Assembly: GCA_947177545.1 (NCBI GenBank)
Contig: CAMWVF010000082.1
Span: 1-5,844, forward strand
Direction of reading: 5' to 3'
Origin: an uncultured Clostridia bacterium
Lineage (GTDB): Bacteria > Bacillota > Clostridia > Oscillospirales > Ruminococcaceae
Length of the DNA: 5,844 nucleotides
A program made the position numbers and the translations under genes. Of the stretch, positions 1 to 4,437 are shown piece after piece. The notes under the pieces are model-generated. The model was not told where the DNA came from, made no database searches, and saw nothing but the letters and a program-made list of their open reading frames with translations. Within the stretch, counting starts at the first letter, position 1, and every line of letters starts with the position of its first letter.

Positions 1-6
1 TCATTA

Positions 7-27
7 TTAATTATTAATTGTTAATTT
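7..27. repeat. AT-rich 7-bp tandem repeat, left copy
   Basis: Three consecutive heptads read TTAATTA, TTAATTG and TTAATTT. The same unit in the opposite orientation (TAATTAA three times) occurs at 5063-5083, upstream of the rubrerythrin promoter. No coding function is possible in this tract. The array sits at the window edge, so its full length to the left is unknown. It may be a dispersed intergenic repeat of this genome, but a simple low-complexity tract is also possible. Confidence 0.6.
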
Positions 28-50
28 GTTCTGCATTCAACAGTTTATTT

Positions 51-94
51 CCTCCACATATAATAGTATAGCCCCGAAAATTTTTTTAAGGTAA
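51..94 (-). promoter_or_regulatory. Possible minus-strand promoter and Shine-Dalgarno without an ORF
   Basis: Read on the minus strand there is TTACCT (89-94), an 18-bp spacer and TATACT (65-70), followed by a strong GGAGG (51-55). A TTG (38-40) and an ATG (34-36) lie downstream, but both frames stop after eight to nine codons, inside the AT-rich heptad array. This could be the front of a divergent gene that is decayed or displaced, or it could be chance. The -35 is only a 4/6 match. Confidence 0.25.
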
Positions 95-116
95 AATTCG
101 GCGGGGATAATTTTTT
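72..116 (+). terminator. Terminator-like hairpin of an upstream gene
   Basis: CCCCG (72-76) pairs with CGGGG (102-106). After a small internal loop, AATTTT (79-84) pairs with AAAATT (93-98), leaving an eight-base loop. A run of six T (111-116) follows four bases after the stem. The geometry suits an intrinsic terminator on the plus strand, presumably for a gene that ends left of the window. The interrupted stem makes it weaker than the other terminators here. Confidence 0.5.
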
Positions 117-283
117 GTGATTATTTTCAAAAAATCCGTCAACAATAATACCATACGATACCGAAAGGCTGAGCCTTTACCCTTATAGGCATACCTTGTT
201 AATAAGAGTAAAAAGCTTCCATTAACTATACGGACTTATGTATTGTTATTCGCCTGATAGGTGCGCCTTAAAACTCGGTAAAA
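117..283. other. mazF leader region with no recognised gene
   Basis: No open frame here has a ribosome binding site and plausible length, and no MazE/NdoAI-like antitoxin is encoded. The only clear structure is a short perfect hairpin at 164-178, AAAGGC-TGA-GCCTTT, with no T tract after it. No convincing sigma-A promoter was found. The best candidate is a weak TTCCAT (217-222) with TATTGT (241-246) and an 18-bp spacer. mazF may therefore use a non-consensus promoter, or be read through from the left. Confidence 0.5.
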
Positions 284-284
284 T

Positions 285-289
285 AGGAG
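285..289 (+). promoter_or_regulatory. mazF ribosome binding site, decides the start
   Basis: AGGAG lies 3 bases before the ATG at 293 but 9 bases before the in-frame ATG at 299. The second spacing is the usual one, so translation most likely starts at 299. That start also puts the catalytic residues at the same numbers as in Bacillus subtilis EndoA. Confidence 0.75.
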
Positions 290-298
290 TGTATGGAA

Positions 299-673
299 AT
301 GTCAGTAAAAAGGGGAGAAATTTATTACGCAGATTTGAGTCCCGTGGTAGGCTCGGAGCAGGGCGGGATACGTCCCGTTCTGATAGTGCAGAACGACGTG
401 GGCAACAAGCACAGCCCCACGGTTATAGCCGCCGCCATAACCAGCCAGCGGGATAAATCAAAGCTTCCCACCCACATTGAGGTGAACGCAGACAAATGCG
501 GTCTCCAAAAGGACAGCATAGTTCTTCTGGAGCAGATCAGAACTATAGACAAAAAAAGGCTCAAGGAGCGCATGGGCGAGCTTGACACAAATTCCATGAC
601 AAAAGTAAACAGCGCTTTGTCCATAAGCTTCGGGCTTCGGCAGGACAGTACAGCCGATACCGCAATAACTTAA
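299..673 (+). CDS. mazF: MazF/NdoA-family mRNA interferase toxin
   Basis: This is a 124-residue cytoplasmic endoribonuclease of the MazF/PemK (CcdB-fold) family, which cuts mRNA at short sequences and slows translation. The protein opens [20 protein letters not shown] and continues [12 protein letters not shown], almost identical to B. subtilis NdoA (EndoA, 116 residues). Arg25 and Thr48, the catalytic pair of that enzyme, fall at exactly these positions when the ATG at 299 is used. The block [13 protein letters not shown] near residues 79-91 is also typical. An alternative ATG at 293 would add Met-Glu but sits too close to the ribosome binding site. The gene is complete, with a 10-15 residue polar tail beyond the usual end. 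The 298 bases upstream encode no antitoxin, unlike the ndoAI-ndoA pair of Bacillus. Bacillus and Staphylococcus homologues cut U^ACAU; the same specificity is likely but not shown here. The family assignment is very sure. Confidence 0.96.
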   Translation: MSVKRGEIYYADLSPVVGSEQGGIRPVLIVQNDVGNKHSPTVIAAAITSQRDKSKLPTHIEVNADKCGLQKDSIVLLEQIRTIDKKRLKERMGELDTNSMTKVNSALSISFGLRQDSTADTAIT

Positions 674-690
674 AAATATCTTATCGGCTG
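651..690 (+). repeat. Inverted repeat that competes with the mazF terminator
   Basis: CAGCCGATA (651-659, last codons of mazF) is perfectly complementary to TATCGGCTG (682-690), with a 22-base loop containing the mazF stop codon. The right arm overlaps the left arm of the terminator (685-695), so the two stems exclude each other. The arrangement resembles an antiterminator/terminator pair, but regulation is inference only. Confidence 0.45.
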
Positions 691-725
691 CGTACTTCTT
701 TTTGGGGGTACGCAGCTGCTTTTTT
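685..725 (+). terminator. Intrinsic terminator of mazF
   Basis: GCTGCGTAC (687-695) pairs perfectly with GTACGCAGC (708-716). The stem extends to 685-718 with one G-U and one C-G pair, the loop is 12 bases, and T6 (720-725) follows. It begins 11 bases after the mazF stop. On the minus strand the same hairpin has only a distant, weaker T run. Confidence 0.88.
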
Positions 726-740
726 GCTCGCAAGTTGACA

Positions 741-769
741 ATTATAATTATTACAAAAAATCATGTCAA
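741..769 (-). promoter_or_regulatory. Full-consensus sigma-A promoter antisense to mazF
   Basis: Read on the minus strand, TTGACA (764-769) is followed by a 17-bp spacer and TATAAT (741-746), a perfect match to both hexamers with ideal spacing. Transcription would start near 734 and run leftward through the mazF terminator hairpin into the antisense strand of mazF. No gene with a ribosome binding site follows on that strand within the window, so the product would be an antisense RNA. The flanking TGTCAA/TTGACA forms an inverted repeat, so chance in AT-rich DNA must be considered, although a 12/12 match with 17-bp spacing is rare. Confidence 0.55.
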
Positions 770-777
770 AAAAACTT

Positions 778-806
778 TGTAACCGTTTTGTAACCTTTTT
801 TGTAAC
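778..806 (+). promoter_or_regulatory. Triple TGTAAC direct repeat, WalR-like box
   Basis: TGTAAC occurs at 778-783, 789-794 and 801-806. The first two are separated by exactly five bases, fitting the TGTWAH-N5-TGTWAH site bound by the WalR (YycF) response regulator of Bacillus and Staphylococcus; the third is one base further. WalR controls cell-wall hydrolases, and the gene downstream is one. The cluster lies about 245 bases upstream of that gene's predicted start of transcription, but only about 45 bases upstream of the antisense promoter start. Another OmpR-family regulator could use the same 11-bp periodicity. Confidence 0.5.
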
Positions 807-851
807 CATTTTTTGGGGCTATATCGCAAATTCTTGAAAAAAGGTTACAAA
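787..851. repeat. 15-bp perfect inverted repeat
   Basis: Positions 787-801 (TTTGTAACCTTTTTT) are the reverse complement of 837-851, enclosing 35 bases. The arms carry TGTAAC motifs in opposite orientations. A stable RNA or cruciform stem is possible, but neither side has a terminator T tract immediately after the right arm. Confidence 0.6.
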
Positions 852-858
852 TTGTAAC
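844..858. promoter_or_regulatory. GTTACA-AAT-TGTAAC palindrome
   Basis: Two TGTAAC half-sites face each other across three bases, giving a perfect 6-3-6 palindrome. It shares its left half with the long inverted repeat. It could be a further binding site for the factor that recognises the TGTAAC repeats on either side. Confidence 0.4.
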
Positions 859-1016
859 TGTTATTTGTTTCCATCTGTAATTTTTCGGACAGGAGCGAAA
901 ACGTCTTATTCATAGAAAATACATAAATAATTACTAAAACACACCAAATCCAAAAGCGGAGAATTGTGCATATAGCTAAAAAAAATTAAGAAAATGTGAC
1001 ATAAAGCTAATTACTG

Positions 1017-1044
1017 TTGATTTTTGAAAAAAAAGAGGTATAAT
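1017..1044 (+). promoter_or_regulatory. Promoter of the M23 peptidase gene
   Basis: TTGATT (1017-1022), a 16-bp spacer and a perfect TATAAT (1039-1044) form a sigma-A-type promoter. The predicted start is near 1051, leaving a leader of about 96 bases before the ATG at 1147. The -35 is a 4/6 match, which would suit activator- or repressor-modulated expression. Confidence 0.65.
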
Positions 1045-1052
1045 ATAGATAA

Positions 1053-1090
1053 TGTTACTGTTTTGTAACCTTTTGAGAGGTAATTGTAAC
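1053..1090 (+). promoter_or_regulatory. WalR-like box at the start of the M23 transcript
   Basis: TGTTAC (1053-1058), five bases and TGTAAC (1064-1069) match TGTWAH-N5-TGTWAH exactly. A third TGTAAC follows at 1085-1090, 21 bases (about two helical turns) on. The box begins two to three bases after the predicted transcription start, a position where a bound protein would usually hinder this promoter. The link to a wall hydrolase supports WalR, but no regulator gene is in the window. Confidence 0.55.
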
Positions 1091-1133
1091 CATTTAGGAT
1101 TTTCAATAAATAAAGATGTGTAGAAAAAAAGAA

Positions 1134-1138
1134 AGGAG
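1134..1138 (+). promoter_or_regulatory. Ribosome binding site of the M23 gene, decides the start
   Basis: AGGAG within AAAGGAGAT lies 8 bases before the ATG at 1147. The in-frame GTG at 1141 would have only two bases of spacing, so the ATG is preferred. Confidence 0.8.
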
Positions 1139-1146
1139 ATGTGGTC

Positions 1147-3054
1147 ATGTCAGTTAATACAGGCGCAGCCGAAAAGAAAAATACATCGGAAAATACAAGT
1201 CTTACAGAAAAAAATAACAAGCTTGAATGCGCTATGGTAGAGGTTGGCTCGTTAGTTACATATCTGGCTGTATCGGCAGTAAGATACTCCGTATACGCTG
1301 CAAGAGCCGCTGCTGCAAAAATCATCGGAACTGCTGTTCCCACCGCATCAAAAATTTCGGGAGCGTTCAAAAGAACAATAAGCGGCATTGCCCGTTTCGG
1401 AGCGGACGCTGCTGATTTCGGCAGAAAATTTAAGGAAAGAATAATCAACAGAGGCTTGGGAAGAGCTTTGGTGCTTCAGATGTCCGATATCGTTACGGCG
1501 GCAAAGGGCGGCAAGAGGCTTGCTAAATCATTTGTGAACCACGCTGTACCTGTACTGGGTATTGCTTGTCTTGTATTCGTGGTAGCGGATAAGGCTTCCG
1601 CGGATTACGGCGTAACCGTTGAATTGAACGGTCAGGAGGTCGGCGTTGTTTCAGAAGCTTCCGTTATCGACGAGGCTCAGAAGGTTATTGCCGACAGAGC
1701 AGTCTATTACGATACGGGAAGCGAGTATATCACAGCAACGCTTTCCATTAAGCCTATAGGCGCGCAGGACGAGATCTTCGACGAGCATATGCTTGCGGAC
1801 GTTATTCAGGAGCAGATAGAAACACAGGCTCCCGTTAAGGAAACGCCTGTCGAAGAAAACGACAGCAGCGCTGCTGAAGAAAACGAAAAGTCCCTTGAAA
1901 TATTCGGCACGGACACATCTGCCGATAACAGCGAAAACTATTCCGAAAATGCGGCAGAGTTCATACAGAACGAGAACAGCATTGACAGCAACAAGGTAAG
2001 AGCGTATGCTGTTACTGTAGACGGCGAATTCATCGGCGCAGTTGCTGAAAACAGCGATATTGAGGAGTTCCTTAACGAGATCAAGGAAGAATATGACGGC
2101 GAGGATATCGTATCCGTTGATTTTGACAAGGAAATTGAGTATACATATGAAAGATATGTTGACCCTGAGCAGGTAGTTGATCCCGAAGAGATCATAAGCC
2201 TTTTGGATTCCAACGTTGAAGAGCCTGTTTACTATGAGGTTCAGCAGGGCGATAACCCATGGAATATCGCAAGAAGCAACGGCATGACAGTTGAAGAGCT
2301 TACTGAATGCGTTGCTACATACGACGGCGAGAGAATTGACGATATTACGGAATATTGTCCTATCGGAGCTATTGTTCAGCTCAGCGAGGAAGTTCCATAC
2401 CTTCAGGTTGAGACTACGGAAGAGGTCACTTACAGCGAAGTAATTGATTACGATATCGTTACCACCGAAGACGACGATATGTACGAGGGCGAAACAGCAG
2501 TCGATGTTGCAGGCGTTGAGGGCGAAAAGGAAGTTACAGCTCTCGTTACCTACAAGAACGGAATTGCTATAAAGAGAGAGATTACTAGCGAAAAAGTTAT
2601 TTCCGATCCTGTTACAAAGTATCAGCGCAAGGGTACAAGAAAGACAAGGACTCCCGTGAGCACAGGCTCCGGCGGTTCGGGCGAATATTTCTGGCCTGTT
2701 GACGGCGGATACATCTCAGCATATCAGGGCGACGGCAGAGGTCATAAGGGTATTGATATTGCTGCTCCTTACGGCACACCTATCTATGCGGCTGAAAGCG
2801 GCACGGTCATTGAGGTCGGCAGCGGCTGGAACGGCGGCTACGGAAACTGCGTGAGAATTTCTCACGATGACGGAAATGTTACGGTTTATGCTCACCAAAG
2901 CTCTGTTGCTATCGAATACGGCGACTATGTTGTAAAGGGTCAGATAATCGGTTATGTTGGCAGCACAGGCGACAGCACAGGCAACCATCTCCACTTTGAG
3001 GTGCGCTCCAACGGTACTTACCCTAACCCCACAAACTATGTTTCACAGTATTGA
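1147..3054 (+). CDS. Membrane-anchored LysM-G5-M23 cell-wall endopeptidase
   Basis: This 635-residue protein probably cuts peptide cross-links of peptidoglycan outside the membrane. Residues 1-130 are a basic, alanine-rich, helix-like cytoplasmic region. A single hydrophobic segment follows at about 133-147, and an ASA-D sequence just after it could be a signal peptidase site. Two similar beta modules, each starting Y-x-VTV with a later G-x-V, lie at about 153-204 and 286-338 around an acidic Asp/Glu/Ser linker. A LysM peptidoglycan-binding domain (359-413, with QQGDNPWNIA) is followed by a G5 domain (about 421-497) and a Gly/Ser linker. The M23 zinc peptidase domain runs from 517 to the end. 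The zinc and catalytic residues are present: His533 and Asp537 in GHKGIDIA, His583 in VYAHQS, His614 and His616 in NHLHFE. The enzyme should therefore be active. It has its own promoter with WalR-like boxes and its own terminator, so it is monocistronic. Use of the GTG at 1141 would add two residues. Confidence 0.93.
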   Translation: MSVNTGAAEKKNTSENTSLTEKNNKLECAMVEVGSLVTYLAVSAVRYSVYAARAAAAKIIGTAVPTASKISGAFKRTISGIARFGADAADFGRKFKERIINRGLGRALVLQMSDIVTAAKGGKRLAKSFVNHAVPVLGIACLVFVVADKASADYGVTVELNGQEVGVVSEASVIDEAQKVIADRAVYYDTGSEYITATLSIKPIGAQDEIFDEHMLADVIQEQIETQAPVKETPVEENDSSAAEENEKSLEIFGTDTSADNSENYSENAAEFIQNENSIDSNKVRAYAVTVDGEFIGAVAENSDIEEFLNEIKEEYDGEDIVSVDFDKEIEYTYERYVDPEQVVDPEEIISLLDSNVEEPVYYEVQQGDNPWNIARSNGMTVEELTECVATYDGERIDDITEYCPIGAIVQLSEEVPYLQVETTEEVTYSEVIDYDIVTTEDDDMYEGETAVDVAGVEGEKEVTALVTYKNGIAIKREITSEKVISDPVTKYQRKGTRKTRTPVSTGSGGSGEYFWPVDGGYISAYQGDGRGHKGIDIAAPYGTPIYAAESGTVIEVGSGWNGGYGNCVRISHDDGNVTVYAHQSSVAIEYGDYVVKGQIIGYVGSTGDSTGNHLHFEVRSNGTYPNPTNYVSQY

Positions 3055-3080
3055 TAAATAAAAATTAATATCGTAATTTT

Positions 3081-3154
3081 AAAGCGTACTCAAAGAGTAT
3101 GTACCGCTGTCTGCAAAATTCAGCGGTATATGCTTTGCTTTGAGTACGCTTTTT
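3081..3154 (+). terminator. Long two-tier terminator of the M23 gene
   Basis: A perfect 15-bp stem (3081-3095 with 3138-3152) carries, past a three-base bulge (3135-3137), a second near-perfect 14-pair stem (3096-3109 with 3121-3134, two G-U pairs) and an 11-base loop. T5 (3150-3154) ends the structure. At about 29 pairs it is unusually long for an intrinsic terminator, and it starts 26 bases after the stop codon. Confidence 0.85.
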
Positions 3155-3158
3155 GCTG

Positions 3159-3187
3159 TTGCAATTTCTGAAAAAATATTATATAAT
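3159..3187 (+). promoter_or_regulatory. Promoter of the aldo/keto reductase gene
   Basis: TTGCAA (3159-3164), a 17-bp spacer and a perfect TATAAT (3182-3187) predict a start near 3194 and a leader of about 30 bases. The promoter begins five bases after the T tract of the preceding terminator, so the genes are transcriptionally separate. Confidence 0.7.
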
Positions 3188-3210
3188 GTACTTACATAAA
3201 AAATTAAATC

Positions 3211-3216
3211 AGGGAG
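3211..3216 (+). promoter_or_regulatory. Ribosome binding site of the aldo/keto reductase gene
   Basis: AGGGAG lies 8 bases before the ATG at 3225. It excludes the longer frame opening at 3153, which would begin inside the terminator and upstream of the promoter. Confidence 0.8.
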
Positions 3217-3224
3217 TGATTGGT

Positions 3225-4373
3225 ATGAATTACCGTATGCTTGGAAAAACAGGTCTAAAGGTAAGCGAGATAGGACTGGGCAGCGAGGGCTTTGTGGGGA
3301 AGTCCTCGGAGCTTGCTAACGAGCTTATTGAGACTGCGCTTGAAAACGGTGTGAACTATTTCGATCTGTATAATCCCGAGCCGTATGTCCGCTCAAACTT
3401 AGGAGCGGCGATGAAAGGACGACGGGAAAAATTCATTATTCAGGGACACGTCTGCTCCGCATGGTTAGACGGTCAGTACAAGCGCACCCGTGACATAAAG
3501 CTTGTAAAGAAAGCCTGCGAGGACTTGTTTCAACGTCTCAGTACGGACTACATAGATGTTGGAATGATACACTACGTTGACGAGCAAAAGGACTACGACA
3601 AGGTATTTAACGGCGAAATAATAGAGTTTATGAAAGAGCTGAAAGCGCAGGGGAAAGTCCGCCACATCGGTATGAGTACCCATAATCCAAAGGTTGCAAA
3701 GCAGGCTGTGGAAACAGGGCTTATCGAGGTCATCATGCTCAGCGTGAATCCTGCCTATGATATCCTCCCTCCAAACGAGGACGTGAACACCCTTTTTGAG
3801 GAGGAGACCTTTTCAAATGCCCTTTCTAATATCGACCCCGAGCGTGAAGAGCTGTACCGCCTCTGCGAACTTAAAGGCGTGGGAATTACCGTAATGAAGC
3901 CCTTTGCCGGAGGTGCGCTTCTGGATGAAAAAACCAGTCCGTTCGGCGTAAAGCTGACCGTACCCCAATGTTTGCACTACTGTCTTACAAGACCTGCGTC
4001 GGCATCTGTGCTGGCGGGAGCCAAGACCTGTCAGCAGATAAAAGAGGCGGCAAAATACAGCGACCTGCCGGACAGCGAAAAGGATTACGCAAAAGCTTTG
4101 GCGAACGCCCCTGCGCACTCCTTTTCGGACAGATGTATGTACTGCGGACATTGCGCGCCCTGCACAAAGGGCATTGACATTGCAATGGTAAACAAGCTTG
4201 CGGATCTTTGCGAGGTGCAGGGAGAAGTACCTGAGACCGTCAGGGAGCATTACGCCGCTCTTAACGCTAAAGCTGGGGATTGCATTGCCTGCGGAAAGTG
4301 CGAAAAGAACTGTCCCTTCGGTGTGAAAATTATAGAGCATATGAAAAAAGCCGCTGAGATTTTCGGTAAATAA
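3225..4373 (+). CDS. Aldo/keto reductase with C-terminal 2x[4Fe-4S] ferredoxin domain
   Basis: This 382-residue cytoplasmic oxidoreductase belongs to the predicted aldo/keto reductase family of anaerobes (COG1453 type); the substrate is unknown. A TIM-barrel domain fills about residues 1-285, opening MNYRMLGKTGLKVSEIGLG. A ferredoxin-like tail carries Cys304, 307, 310 and 313, then Cys353, 356, 359 and 363 followed by Pro, consistent with two 4Fe-4S clusters. Of the classical catalytic tetrad, Asp47 and His116 (IDVGMIH) are visible. By position the Lys is replaced (IIQGH at 71-75) and the usual Tyr site falls on Glu52, with Tyr49 and Tyr54 nearby. This pattern seems characteristic of the subfamily, so ordinary NADPH-dependent carbonyl reduction should not be assumed; electrons may pass through the clusters. 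The gene is complete, has its own promoter, and converges on rubrerythrin. The family is sure, the reaction is not. Confidence 0.93.
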   Translation: MNYRMLGKTGLKVSEIGLGSEGFVGKSSELANELIETALENGVNYFDLYNPEPYVRSNLGAAMKGRREKFIIQGHVCSAWLDGQYKRTRDIKLVKKACEDLFQRLSTDYIDVGMIHYVDEQKDYDKVFNGEIIEFMKELKAQGKVRHIGMSTHNPKVAKQAVETGLIEVIMLSVNPAYDILPPNEDVNTLFEEETFSNALSNIDPEREELYRLCELKGVGITVMKPFAGGALLDEKTSPFGVKLTVPQCLHYCLTRPASASVLAGAKTCQQIKEAAKYSDLPDSEKDYAKALANAPAHSFSDRCMYCGHCAPCTKGIDIAMVNKLADLCEVQGEVPETVREHYAALNAKAGDCIACGKCEKNCPFGVKIIEHMKKAAEIFGK

Positions 4374-4381
4374 ATTACAGC

Positions 4382-4426
4382 AAAAAAATCCGCCAACGGA
4401 AAAAGTCCGTTGGCGGAAAACTTTTT
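4382..4426. terminator. Bidirectional terminator between convergent genes
   Basis: TCCGCCAACGGA (4389-4400) and TCCGTTGGCGGA (4406-4417) form a perfect 12-bp stem with a five-base loop. On the minus strand the stem is followed at once by seven T (complement of 4382-4388), ideal for ending the rubrerythrin transcript. On the plus strand T5 (4422-4426) follows after four bases, serving the aldo/keto reductase gene. Confidence 0.9.
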
Positions 4427-4437
4427 AAATTGAATAA

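Larger units (their letters stand above)
674..1146. other. Regulatory intergenic region between mazF and the M23 gene
   Basis: These 473 bases hold no supportable gene. They contain, in order: the mazF terminator, a consensus minus-strand promoter, three TGTAAC hexamers at 778-806, a 15-bp inverted repeat (787-801 with 837-851), a TGTAAC palindrome at 844-858, a short 6-bp hairpin (882-887 with 896-901), and the plus-strand promoter at 1017-1044. A TGTTAC-N5-TGTAAC box and the ribosome binding site of the peptidase gene close the region. The stretch 902-1016 shows nothing beyond AT richness. TGTAAC occurs six times on the plus strand, against well under one expected by a rough base-composition estimate. 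Confidence 0.7.

Noticed and set aside
117..283. Riboswitch or T-box leader before mazF
   Set aside because: Only a 6-bp hairpin (164-178) is visible, with no recognised conserved core or downstream terminator.
325..733. Two minus-strand open frames (91 and 99 codons) over mazF
   Set aside because: Both are antisense shadows of a conserved gene. The one starting at 733 uses TTG at the predicted antisense transcript start with no ribosome binding site, and neither resembles a known antitoxin.
735..763. TTGACA at 735-740 as a plus-strand -35
   Set aside because: No acceptable -10 lies 16-19 bases downstream (AAATCA and neighbours). The minus-strand reading gives a perfect pair.
778..858. PhoP (Pho regulon) box instead of WalR box
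   Set aside because: On the reverse strand GTTACA repeats resemble the PhoP TTAACA-type half-site with 11-bp period, but match less well than the exact TGTWAH fit. Kept only as an alternative.
1141..1149. GTG at 1141 as start of the M23 protein
   Set aside because: It stands only two bases after the AGGAG; the ATG at 1147 has an eight-base spacing.
1011..1448. Minus-strand 145-codon frame at the M23 start
   Set aside because: It overlaps the well supported M23 gene and its promoter, has no ribosome binding site, and its composition mirrors the sense codons.
3153..3224. N-terminal 24-codon extension of the aldo/keto reductase
   Set aside because: It begins inside the upstream terminator and spans the promoter; AGGGAG at 3211 and the family start MNYRMLG favour 3225.
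3813..4340. Minus-strand 175-codon frame over the aldo/keto reductase
   Set aside because: It is a shadow of the sense gene, lacks a ribosome binding site and a recognisable domain, and carries antisense copies of the cluster cysteine region.
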